From Stramonita haemastoma (lineage: Eukaryota > Mollusca > Gastropoda > Neogastropoda > Muricidae), in NCBI GenBank assembly GCA_030674155.1, contig CM060334.1:16252376-16316375 (forward strand): a DNA stretch of 64,000 nt, read 5' to 3'. The notes below the pieces were generated by a model. The model searched no databases and was not told where the DNA came from. It worked only from the letters and a program-made list of their open reading frames with translations. A program made the position numbers and the translations under genes. This document shows, one piece after another, positions 45,791-58,969 of the stretch; the first letter of the stretch is position 1, and each line of letters opens with the position of its first letter.

Positions 45791-48700
45791 GCTTTTTTCT
45801 TTTCATTTTTTAATGAGAAAACAAAAAGAATCCAGCCTCTTGCATAACTGGCCAGAGAGTACTAATACAAAGAAAAATACATGTACAAAACCACAGCAAA
45901 ACCTTAACAATCTCACACATCCAAGGTATTTCAGGTAAAATGAACACAGCCTGCAGCACACCTGAACACACTGGCATTCTGATTTCAACAGCTTTTGCTC
46001 CTAGAGACTGACCATCCAGCCACAGTCATCTCACTTTTGAGGTCACAGCTATGTTATGGCCTGCATGGTCAGTGGACCTATAAGTTAGCATAGTCTATTG
46101 ACAGGATCACATTAATGCTGAAAATACATTCCACAAAGAAAAATGTATCTAAATTTGACAGAGATTCCTGGTAAAAAAAAAAAATATCATAAAAGAAGCA
46201 GATGCTGCAATCATCACAGGCAATTTTGTGCATATATGACTGGCAAGAAAAAGTTGGGGAGAATCATCTTCCCTCCCCCCCCCCCCCCCCCCCCCCCCCC
46301 CCACCTCTCCCCAGACAGGTACAGTTCAGTTTGACAAGTAATTTAAAACCCTGGTTTACAGCACTGCAAATACACTATCGTCACAACGCAAGGTTACTGG
46401 CATTAACGGCAGTAAAAAAAATCTTCCTCACTAGTCTGTGTCAGGAAAGTCTGACAGTCTAACTTACATTGTTAATGCATTGAGCTTCTATAGAAACACA
46501 CTGTATCTGACAAACATGTTAACCTACACTGCAAATGCATTGAGCGTCTAGTAATGTACTGTATCTGTCAAACACATTCACATAAGGTAGATTTTTAATA
46601 ATACACTGATTCTGACGAACATATTCATATCGTAAGGAAGATATCATTTGCATAGACTTGTTACTGGACAATATGCCACACCCCCTATACAGTTTCAGTT
46701 CACAAACTATCTGTCACTTTACATGCTATTTTAGCAAACCTATGGCAAAACGCATGGATGAAAACACAATGTAGATTACATAGCACCTCAAACACTCAGA
46801 GCAAATTTTCAGAAAAGTTCCTCTGAAGTAAATTTGATAACAAGAAGGCAAGCATTTTCCATTGTCAGAATGAGATCATGATAACACATGTGAAACTAAC
46901 TTCTCAGAATCAAACATGAGGAAAGGCTAGAACATCTCACAGATTTTTTGTTGTTTGCTTGGTTGGTTGTTATTGTTGTTGTTTTGTTTATAACTTTGTT
47001 GTAGTTTTTTGGAAGGGGGGGTGGGGGGTTTTCTTCACTGGCTGGCTTGAAAACTCATATCAGTAAATAAGGAAAAGGTTAACCCACACACAAAAGGTCT
47101 CTATTCTCCATCACATGTGTAACAAAATCTTCCAAAGTAAAATTTCTGCAAAGCGGAGGTAGTAGAGTGTTACTTATAGATCTACTGACAGTAGGCTAGT
47201 TAGCAAAACATGTTCCAACATGACAAAAAACTCACACTACAGGCCAACTCTATTCACATGACAGAAGAGAAGCAAAGTTAATGCTGCAATATGAAAACCT
47301 TGAGGTAAAAGGAATGTAAAACGTAGAATGAAAACTTCAACATGAAAACTGGTCATGAAAAGGAATGCCTGACATTTGGAATGAGGAAAATGGCTGGCTG
47401 GTGCCAAGAAAGAGCAATATAAACCTGCACCTCCTACCCTCATTCATCACAACATGTGAAAAATGCAACATAAACACTGCACCTTCTACCCCTGTTTCAT
47501 CCAAACATGTGAAAACATGCATGTCCACAAACACACATAGATTCGTTACTCATGTCATTCACATTTTATGAACTGTATCACCACATAAAAGAAAAAAAAA
47601 AAGAATAAATGCAAGCAAGAAGTGCAAGTTGTTGACAAGACCGAATATCAATAAAAGTTACATGTATCCAGCATGACTTTGTATGAAACTCAAAGTTGCT
47701 CATTTAAGATTTTGCAATCAAATAAACATTACATGTAAGAATACAGAACACTTAAGAAAAAGCTACAAGTCAATCATTGCATTTTAATACTCCCCCCAAA
47801 AAGAATTACATGTAGAACTTAGCATTCAAGTAAAAGTTACATGCAACAAGTAAGAAGATGAAGCATTGTGAATAGAAAAGATTTAAGTAAAAATTACATG
47901 TTATAAGTACACTTTGTGGAGAAATTCCTATGGAGGATAAATGGACAAAGAATGTTTCCATTCATACATTTATTACAATGAAAGACAAACGTGCATTAAA
48001 AAGGCACAAGCATACAAGTGAATGACTGTATTCAGAGGTTGTTTTTTTTTTAAGGCACAGGAATACAAACGTAGACCCACAATCAGCAATGTTAATCAAA
48101 GGCAAATATAAAATTGATGTAAAAAAATAGAGATACACATACTTTATTACTTGCAAGAATGAGAATGACTACAATAGGCAAATGCCAAAGACAATGACAG
48201 AAAAACACACATGTATACACAGCTCAAGTTTTTACATATTGGAAATAAAATATTGAAAAAAAATCATTAGGATCATCAAAAGTTACAGGAATATGCAACA
48301 CGCACACACACATGCACAAATACAGGTAGGCACACACACATGCACACACACACACACACATGCATGCACAGACACACACACATCTTAATACATGTGTGCG
48401 CACGCATGCACACACACACACAACACAGACACAGACACACACACACACACAACACACTCTCTCTCTCTCTCTCATATCTTGATACATGTGCCACTGACTT
48501 GATCTTTTGATGGACCTTGCTCAGCATTAGGGATTGATAAAGATGACAAAGGACATGGTGATGATGAAGAAGAAGAGGGCAATGAATATATATATATATT
48601 AAAAAAAAAAAGTTCTTCTTGTGTACAGCTCCCAGGCTCATCAATGTTGCACATGACTGTTTTTACCCTCCATTAAGGAAGACATATTGATGATATTCCC

Positions 48701-50584
48701 TTCTTTGTTTAAACACAACATCTATGTGCATGTGGGTTTTTTTTAATATCAAAAATGATGTCATCCGTTCCTATTGGCATGAAATGGCTTACTCTTCCAA
48801 AAGGTGGAGCAGGTTTTTAACATGTGCGCAAGATGTCCTGTGTGCAATCACATACAGGACCTCATTTTAAGTCTCATCTGAAACATTTTAAGGGGAGAGT
48901 GGAGTCGGCACTGATGTTAACTGCAGGGGAAAAATCCCCTTGAAAAGGCACCTCAGGGACTGCCCCCCTCTAATGAATATGATAAATGGTCATGATTTAG
49001 AAGATCATCCAATTGCAATCACTAACATTGCTCATGATGGAAATAGTTGATTCAGTGACGATGACACCAAGAGGATGGTGACCCAATGCTGGTGATGATA
49101 TCACAAAACAATCATGAACACTTCAACTGAAAGTTTAACCCCATTTGTCATTCCAAAAAAAATTCATCCCCCTCCCCTAAAAATCACCAATTTTTGACAT
49201 AAACATGCTGGACTATGACAAATTAGAACAGGAATGCAAACAAGCATGTTAGACTTCCAGGAAACAGTTCATGACGACTTCAGAGTGTCTGCCAAAGCTG
49301 TTTGATCATACATGTAAAAATACAAAGATTTAAAAATTATAAAAAAGAAAGAAAAAAAGACAGCTCTATACTATGGTGGTGCAGTTTTCCCCATGGGGAA
49401 AAAAGTGCAGTTACACGCAATGAAATCTGTTCCAACAATGCACAGGTACGTTTAAACTACACAACACTATGCTTTATCACAATGAGAAGGATTTTGATTT
49501 AGATCCCTGTTTAGCTGGATATACTTAACATTTCAGCCTTAGACAATACACCAGCTCAGTGAGTATGTTTGTATAAGTCAGCTGTTTAAGTATGGTGAGG
49601 TTAGATATACTGTTTACTACAGTACAATAAAATATATATACACTACCACTACACTACATAACACTACACTAGATACACTACACTTAAGAACAAAATATAT
49701 ATATATATATATATATATATCATATCACAAAAACCTTATCTTACCACACCACACCGTACCATACTTAACCACACCACACCACACCATAATACTATACCAA
49801 ACCATACACCACATCCAACCAAACCGCACTACACCACACCCAACACTACTCAATACACAACACTACTATATTAACTAAACTATACAGAATAATCAATATC
49901 AGATGTTTGAGATAATAAATCCAGCTGTGGCTGTGTCGTCCAAAAAGACCTGAAGTTTAGAAATGTAAATAAGTGTAAATAAACACAAGCTAGAGTCATT
50001 CATCACTTAATGCCCATGGATACATCAGTAAAAACTGCCTTGACTGCTCTGTGTGTATCCCACTTAGGTAAAACTCAGCTGAATACAGCACAGAAAATAA
50101 CTACAAATCCAGAAAAAAGTCTGGCTTAAATAGATACGGCAAAAAAATGACATCAAATTGCAAGTGAGTAGTATGACTAAAAGCATTTAGATAGCAGCGT
50201 AAGAAAACGCACATGCACGCACGCTACGCATGCAAGCATAGCACACACGCACGCACACATGCACACACACACATAAATAAAATGATTCGAAAAATAAAAC
50301 TAGAATATCAAAGCTTGTGTATATTTGTGCACTCGCAGAAGTTCTGCTTCTAAAAGCATGGCAAACCAGCAAGAAATAGCAACCCCCCCCCCCCCCTCTA
50401 AAAAAAACCCCCATAATACAAAGGCATATTCCTCTAAAATAACATGATAATGAAACACACCACACGCATATACAAACACACAGAATAAAAGAAATAAAAG
50501 AATAAAATCACACACATACACACACAGGCACACACAGACACAGACACAGACACACACAGACACGGACAGACAGACAGACAGACA

Positions 50585-50651
<67 letters not shown>

Positions 50652-50718
50652 AAGAAGAAGAAGAAAAAAAAATCTTTAAAAAAAAATATCCAGCTCCAAA
50701 GATGCATACAGCATCAAA

Positions 50719-50749
<31 letters not shown>

Positions 50750-50810
50750 AAGAAAACCTGAACCAAAACACAATCAGATCTTCTCATTCACCCCAACATC
50801 AGGGGAGAAA
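45000..50810 (-). other. SERINC 3' flank (3' UTR-like), no other gene seen
   Basis: A/C-rich on + (T/G-rich on the gene strand) from about 45.7 to 50.8 kb. Contains (CA)n at 45,717-45,786, a poly-C run at 46,276-46,302, CA-rich 48,298-48,460, a degenerate CACAC/ACTAC satellite at 49,620-49,875, and (CA)n 50,587-50,649. No coding frame with similarity. Confidence 0.45.
48735..48960 (-). mobile_element. SINE-A fragment
   Basis: Diverged copy: tactcttccaaaaggtggag, aacatgtgcgcaagatgtcc, to ggggaaaaatccccttgaa. Confidence 0.8.
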
Positions 50811-50811
50811 A

Positions 50812-51240
50812 TCAGACAGAAGTTGTGGAGGCCTCGGGAGCAGACGGGGAGGAGGCAGCCACCCTGCCGTGTTCAGAGGTCGCAGTCTGACCCAACCTCG
50901 ACCCCGGAGAGGGAAGATGACCCTGACCCTGCGCCTGACCTGGCTGAGGCTGCATCAAGGCCAAGGTCACAGCAGGGTTGGAGGGCGGCGTGGACGGGCG
51001 TCGGGACGACCGGTCACTGCGGGGGTGGTGACCTTCACCTTGCTCAAGGTCGTCGTCGCTGACCTCCACCTCCAGGTCGGTGGGCGGGGGAGGTGGGGGA
51101 AGGCCAGGTTTCGGCCGAAGCAGAGGCGGGGGAAGAAGAGAGTCCACAGGTAGATGAGCACGCAGATCCAGCCAGACGCCATCTTGACCCACACGGCCGG
51201 CCAGTTCAGCCCAAAGCGGTTCAGGTCCGATTCCCCTGGC
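50812..51240 (-). CDS. SERINC: SERINC last exon with extended C-terminal tail
   Basis: Acceptor gttgccag|GCCAGGG. Encodes [38 protein letters not shown], then, with a +1 shift at the C5 run near 51124-51129, [30 protein letters not shown] and a Ser/Pro-rich tail to the stop at 50812-50814. Without the shift the frame ends at 50967 with an Arg/Thr-rich tail. The shifted frame is preferred because LFFPPLLR fits the family's LxxPLLLRNRDF end and the tail looks composition-selected. Confidence 0.75.
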   Translation of the reverse strand, partial: ARGIGPEPLWAELAGRVGQDGVWLDLRAHLPVDSLLPPPLLRPKPGLPPPPPPTDLEVEVSDDDLEQGEGHHPRSDRSSRRPSTPPSNPAVTLALMQPQPGQAQGQGHLPSPGSRLGQTATSEHGRVAASSPSAPEASTTSV

Positions 51241-51466
51241 CTGGCAACAGTGAAAACACAGGGGCGTTTTTTGGATGGTGATGGTGTGAGATTGATATGG
51301 AAATTTCTTATTTAATGTGCATGTGCATGCGCATGCATACATGCATGCACATACGCAGACACACTTACACACACACACACATGCGCGTTCTCTGAATGTG
51401 ACACTCTTCATTTTTCTTTACTTTGTGTCTAATATCACTTTGAGTGAAAAGACATTAAATTGAAGA

Positions 51467-51564
<98 letters not shown>

Positions 51565-53059
51565 ACTGGGACAGGATAGCCTGGTGGTCAGAGTGATGCA
51601 CTTCTGATCTGCTGACCCGGGTTCGAATCTTGTTCAAGAAGATTTTTCCTCTGGAGTTAACATCAGTGCCGACTCCACTTCCCCCCCCCCCCCCTCCCCC
51701 TCCGCCAAGTCTTTCTCATGAGACTTTAAATTGAGGTCCTGTGCGCAAACACATGCAAAACATTTTGTGCACACGTTAAAACCTGTTCCCCTTTTCAGAA
51801 GAGTAGGCCATTGTGTGCCAGTGGGAACAGATGACAAGACTGACAAAATTGCATTCACACAGGGACTGCATGTACAAAGCACATGAGTGCTTATTCCATT
51901 AGTAGTAGGCACCCATCAATCTCAGAAGACTATGGAGTTGAGCTCTAGTCTTTAGAGCGCAAAGCCTGGGTAAGTTAGAATGGAGAGCAAACTGTTACCC
52001 ATGCAGCAGACACCCCCTCTCCATGTCACTGGAATGATCCATTGAAAAGGCAGTGACCAATACAAATGGTTCCAGCAACGTCACATTATCCTCAAAATAA
52101 AAGAATTTTTAAAAAAGAATTAACAAACGTACCTATACCAGTTGGTAAGCTGCATCATGACATAGAAAGACGCCAGGCAGAGGACGAAATGAAAGAAAGA
52201 GTAGGAGTAGGTCACTCCACTGGCCTCGTTATGCACCACCTTCTGTCCTCCAAACAACGAGGGGTTGTCTCCTGTGGAATGATTTACATATATCAGTCAA
52301 TCCATGAATCAGTCAGTCAGTCAATCAATCAGTCAGTCAGTCAATCAATCAATCATGAGCCTATAGCTCTCTGACCAATGACACTGCAGGCAGTACAGGG
52401 CGGTGGTCCTTTTGTCCAGAAGGAAAGAAAACAGAGGGACACATCAGAACCATTCCACTTTTTGGAAGAGTAAGCCATCCCATGCTGGTAGGACTGGATA
52501 ACAAAATCGTGAAGGAAGAAGGAAGGAAGAAGGTGCTGTAGTTCTTCAGCTGAAGCTCCAAGCTTTACCAACAGTGGGATTTTGTATAGGCAATCATGTG
52601 TACCGTTAAGGTAGCTGCATTCCAAATTCAGGGATGGTTGTCTAAACATGACACCAGAGTGCATGCTTTTACACAATAATGAGCACTAGCTGGCCCCCAT
52701 CTAGGCTGGGCTGGGATGAAATAATCAGCCGCTGAGGGTAGCTAAAAGTTGGGGAAACTGACAGCTGTGTCCTGCTTCTTCACCATGAAATGTCAGTGAA
52801 CAAGCCACAAGTCTGGGTAGGAACCCAAAGGGTCTTTAAGTTTGCACATTAACTCAAGATGAAACAACATTTCTCATGTAGCCTTCCTTGAAAACCAGGA
52901 AAAATATCCAACACTGATAAATCAGTTGCATAGATAAAGTATCAGTGCAACTTGAACCCCCCCCCCCCCCCCCCAAAAAAAAAAAAACCAACAAAAAAAA
53001 CCCACCACCAAACAACAACCCGACAATCAAAAATCAACAACAAACACCCCCCAAGACAA

Positions 53060-53134
<75 letters not shown>

Positions 53135-53239
53135 AATAAACGAGTACTTACGTTTCTTTATAACACAGCAAAAGCATGAACGTCCCTCCTGCAACCAAAT
53201 GCATATCACTAGAACATGTTCAAATTCCTTTAACGTGTT

Positions 53240-53284
<45 letters not shown>

Positions 53285-53296
53285 ATGGGTGAGTGG

Positions 53297-53377
<81 letters not shown>

Positions 53378-53848
53378 TGTGTGTGTGTGTGTGTGTTTAC
53401 ATTCATATATATACACAAACAAATCATTACAACAAGGAGGATTCAGAAAGCATCATTAAAAATTTTGCCATCACCGTGACTCTAGAACTTTTTTCTTTTA
53501 ATTTTTTTGGAAATTTCAAATACTTACAGCCCAGCAAACCACAAGAGGACACATATACAAGTGTGTGCACACATGCACGCAAGAACATGCACACATGCAC
53601 GCACATGAAAAGACTTACCCCTTTTTTGCGAAGTCCCAGTTTGTGAGCATCAGTGGATGTCTGGACACTGGGGGAAGAAAGAGAGAACACTGAAACTTTC
53701 TTCCTTGTGTAAGAGAAAGTATTCTCTTCTGATTGTTTTCATCATGCAACCCTTTAAATATAGGCATATGCACACACAAACACACAGAACTTAAGCTCTC
53801 TCTTACTCAGTCTCTCAAACACATAGTTAAACAAACACATACAAACAC

Positions 53849-53925
<77 letters not shown>

Positions 53926-55925
53926 CTCCCCCTCCCACCCACCCACCCCACTACACACACTCCTTAAAAGACAAAAAAAAGAAAACAAAAAACCCCCATC
54001 CTCATAATATAAACCATTAGCAACCCTCTCCTGTCCCCTCCTCCTCTCCCTCCCCTCTTCCGAGCCGAGTCAGTTGTTGCTGTTGTGTGTTCCCCGGCTT
54101 AACACTCCAGAGGTCACCCAGAGAGTGCACTCTGACTCACTCATCCCACCTGGGAATCACTGCGAGATAGAAATTGAGAAGTTTGCATATATGACTTTTC
54201 AAGTACTCGCCATATAGGCAGCCATACTCTGACTTGAGAGGAGGGAAGGTAGCAGGATGGTTAAGACGTTCGCCTGCCAACAAGTAAACCGTGAGGTTCT
54301 GGGTTTGTACCCAGCCTCGCCCTTTATTCCCAGTTTGACGAAAAATCGAACTGAATGTCAAGTCATTCGGATGAGACTATAAACCGAGGCCCTGTGTGCG
54401 AACGCACGCAGAACATCTTGCGCACACATTAAAACCCTGTTCCGCCTTTCAGAACAGCAGGCCATCATGTGCCGATAGGAGCGGATGACAAAATTATATA
54501 TATAAAAAACAAAACCAGCATGCACACAGGTGTCATGTTTAGACACCATTCCTGAAGAATAAAAAAAATAATGGGTAGGCGCTGCACCTGTGGCAACGTG
54601 CTCTCCCCGGGGAGAGAGAGCAGCCTGAATTTCACGCAGAGAAATCTGCTGTGACAAAAAGTGGAATAAAAAAAAAAAATTATTTAAAAAAAAAAAAAAA
54701 GCCGAGTCGGTTACCACCTACCAGGTATAGACAGCCATGATGAAGGTGATGAGGAGGCCGGCATAGGCGGACACCAGGTCTCCCTGAGGAAAGGCGGGCT
54801 GGGGGCGACACTGGTACGACACGTTCTGTGGCCGTGTCGTCTCCGCCCCGGTCAGCTGAGGAGGGCGAAGGTCGGTGAAGGGGTCAGCACCGTGTCCGAC
54901 CTCAGAGACCGTGTCCCCCCCCTCTGTGATCCTGGCCAGGGGGGCCAAGGTATCGCCAATGTCCACTGCAGCCAACAGAATTGTAGTACAGTCATTTGTG
55001 TGTGTACTTCTCCCTGAAGTCGTAATGTAGGTACCTTAACCCTCTTAGTCCCGATCCGAGATTCGCCGGTATTGAATAATTACCCCCCCCCCCCACCCCC
55101 AAGTCCCGATCCGGGATTTGCTGGGATTTACACACAGTAGATTTCCATCATGCTGTGACCATCACTAATTGCTACTACATGTTAAACCTCTATCAGGCTA
55201 GAAGGAGAAAACCCACTGAGTGTCTGGAAGTAATTATAGCTGCTGGTATGTACTTAGAAGGAGGAAAAGGCCAGCCAGCATGTGTGCCTGACCTGATTTC
55301 GTGATGGAATGCAAAATCTAGGGGCAGTTTGTGTTCAGAGAATCCAAATGCAAAAGGGTTAACCGTAAGCAAACGGGTTACCTACGCAAAATCTTACCAT
55401 TGGGGAACTGCAGAGCTCTAGCTGAGGAACAATGAAAAGCTCCCCTCCCCCTGCCCCTCCCCCCCCAAAAAAAAAAGAATAAAAAAATAACATGTACTGA
55501 TATGGGGTTATGTCTGAATTTAATAATTCATCAGTGTATTTTTCTTACAGAGGCATGATAGTCTCGCAATCCAGTTTATTCTTTTTTTTATGTATATATA
55601 TATATTTACCACTTTATGTCACAGCAGATTTCTCTACATGAAATTTGGGCTGCTCTCCCCAGGGAGAGCGCATCGCCACAAGTGCAGTGCCACCCATTAT
55701 TTTTGTTCTTTTTCCTGTCTGCAACCGTATTTGTTTCCCTAATAGAGTAGCTTTTTTCTACAGAATTTTGCCTTTTGTGATGGAATGCGAAGTCTAGGGG
55801 CAATTTGTGTTCAGAGAATCCGAATACAAGAGGGTGAAAACCTGTTTCTCTTTCTGGGAGAGTAGTGCCACTGTGTGCTAGTGGAAACACATGACAAAAT
55901 TGACAAAATCGCACACTCAGGATGT

Positions 55926-55959
<34 letters not shown>

Positions 55960-58682
55960 CATGAGTGCATATTCCATTATCCTCGAAATAAAAGAATTAA
56001 AAATTTTTTTTTTTTTTTTAATCCAAACCAACCTTCTTCCGGGGGTTCACTGGTGAGAGCGGACCAGGTGAGGTAGATGACGTACAGACTAATGACTGAG
56101 GCCTGCAGGAGACTGGCATTGGGGTTTCCTGCCACACACACACACACAACACACAGGTAGTATTTCCTACAACACATACACAGAGGTAGTATTTCCTACA
56201 ACACACAGAGGTGGTATTTCCTACAACACACAGACAGAGGTAGTATTTCCTACAACACACAGACAGAGGTAGTATTTCCTACAACACACAGACAGAAGTA
56301 GTATTTCCTACAACACACAGACACAGACCTTCTTTCCCACCACCACCACACACACAACACAACACACACACAACACTTACGTTTCTTGACCCAAGGCAGC
56401 AAGGTGAGGAAGGAGAGGAAGACACACAGGCCCCCACTGATGCCCAGGAAAATCTGATTGGTGCTGCAGTCCCCCAGGGCAAAGTGCACCACCAACACCA
56501 TCATCCCCGCAATGCAGGCACCAAAGAAGGCGAAAGCACAAATGCCTGTGGCTGAAATCACACATCTTTGATGCCTCAGATAAACACCTTAGTTCTTGTA
56601 ATTTTACTTTACGTTGGGGTGTGTGTGTGTGTGTGTGGGGATGTGGGGTGTGGTGGTGGTGGTGTGGGGGGTGTGGGGGTAGTGTGGTGTGGGGGGTGGG
56701 GTGGGGGTGGGGGGTGTGGGGCTGGGAGGTGTGGGGGGTGTGGGGGTGTGGTGTGGTGTGGTGTGGTGTGGTGTGGTGTGGTGTGTGTGTGTGTGTGTGT
56801 GTGTGTGTTGCATGTGTTGGAAAGGATGTTGATGACAAGTAAATGACAAACTGAACATATATTCATTTCATACACACATATTATATATATATATATATAT
56901 ATATTCATTCCTCTGTTAGAGGTCCAACCATTAGGGCAGATGTTACCATCTTTGGGGATGGCATCAACACAACATACATGTACTGTGTGCATACATTTAA
57001 AAAAGAAAATGTCATCGTTCCTACTTGCATGAAACGGCCAATTTTTTATTAAAAAAAATAAAGACTACACTTATCACCTTACCCTAGTGAGGCATTATTG
57101 AATAAAAAACTTTTTTTTATAAGTCAACACTTATTGCCTTGCCTGAATGAGGCACTCATAAAAAGACTACACTTATTGCCACCCTAGTGAGGCATTATCA
57201 AATAAAATATTAAAAAAAGAAGAAAAAAGTCAACACTTGTTGCCTTACCCACATAACCGCATGTGCTTCTTCTTCCATAGCGGCGGCCAACCCTGAAAAA
57301 AAAAAAAAGAATGTGCACAAAAATCGATATAAAATAAACAAATCCATAATAGATCTAAGTCTTCCTAAGAGAAAGTAGCCACCCTCCCAACCCCCCCCCC
57401 CCAAAAAAAAAAACAAACAACCAACAACAACAACTAAACAAAAAAACAAACAAAAAAAACCCCATACCCCATCAAACGTAAATGGGCATGAACAGAGCCA
57501 ATATGAACAGTGAGAAAAATGCCTACATTGTGATGTTATTACAGTTATAAGATGCGTTGAGATTGTCTTCAGCCATAACCGAGCTTTTAGCTTGACAACC
57601 TGCACTCTCCTTTCAATGAAAAAAAAAATCCCCTGAAGTGAGTATGGTTGCCGATGTGGCAAGCAATTTGAAAAGAGTCATACAGTATGCCAACTTCTCA
57701 TTCAGTGTGTACGTTCAATCTCACAATGATTCGCAGGTGGGATGAGAGAGTCAGAGTGCATGTTCTGAGTAAACCTCCCTGGGTGTTAAGTTGGGGAATG
57801 TACAACAGCAGCAGCAGCAACAAGAACAAGAACAATACAACAACAATAGTAGCAGCAACAACAACAATGGCAGCAGCAGTAACAACAACTACAACAGCAA
57901 CAAACAAACAAAAATTTGATCTCTAATCATAGAGACGAGAATGACAAGGCCCAGGCACTGTTTGCAGCAAGAAGTGGAATGAGGCTGTGGTCTCTTTACC
58001 CTGAAATCCACTCTTTGCTGTGAGGATATGAAGGTCCCCTTAACTAACTCCTGTTAGTTACCCTGTAACTGCCCTTCAGGGAGGATTAAAGTGTTTTTGA
58101 CTTGACTTGACTTGAGTTAATGCTGACAGATCACGAAGCACCCTTTGCCACAGCATTAAAGGTAAAGGTAAGGTAAAGGTGTCCCATAACCTAGGTGGTC
58201 GTAGGGAGCGAGGTATCAGAGACCTCAGCTTCTCTAGAGGCCAGCATGTTGAGGGCGGCGCCCATCTCCTCTCCCTCGCTGCTTTACCTTCCCTGACCCT
58301 AAAGAGGGCAGGTACCCATTGACAGCTGGGTGAACTGGGGGGACTGTACTGAAGCCAAGGTGCGCGAACGGTCACCCATCCAGCTGGTAACCACGCTCGA
58401 CGCTGCTTAACTTGACTGGGGGAAAGCGAACGCTCTGACCACTGAGCTATCCTGTGCATTAGCAACAGTTAATCCCAATATCACACAAGCACAATCACTA
58501 TTATCCCTTTTTTTCTTCATTGCTCTCTTTCTGTACTGATCCCTTTTCCTCCAGGTGTGTCAGGATTACCAGGTGGCATTCCAGGCGTGTGTGAAGTCCA
58601 CCAGCAGCAGCAGCTGAAGAATGATGAAGAGAAAGCCCCCAGCCATGCCACAGTACATCCAGTCTGGAAACACACACACATG

Positions 58683-58720
<38 letters not shown>

Positions 58721-58938
58721 GTCTCACACACACATGCACACACACACATGCGTGCATATACGCGCGCACACACACACACATACATACACACACGTACACA
58801 CACAGTGTCACACACACGCACCACACACACACACACACAGCACACACACTACATGCAGCACACACACACTACATGCATGCACACACATACATGCACACAC
58901 ACATACACACACACACAACACACACACACACACACACA

Positions 58939-58969
<31 letters not shown>

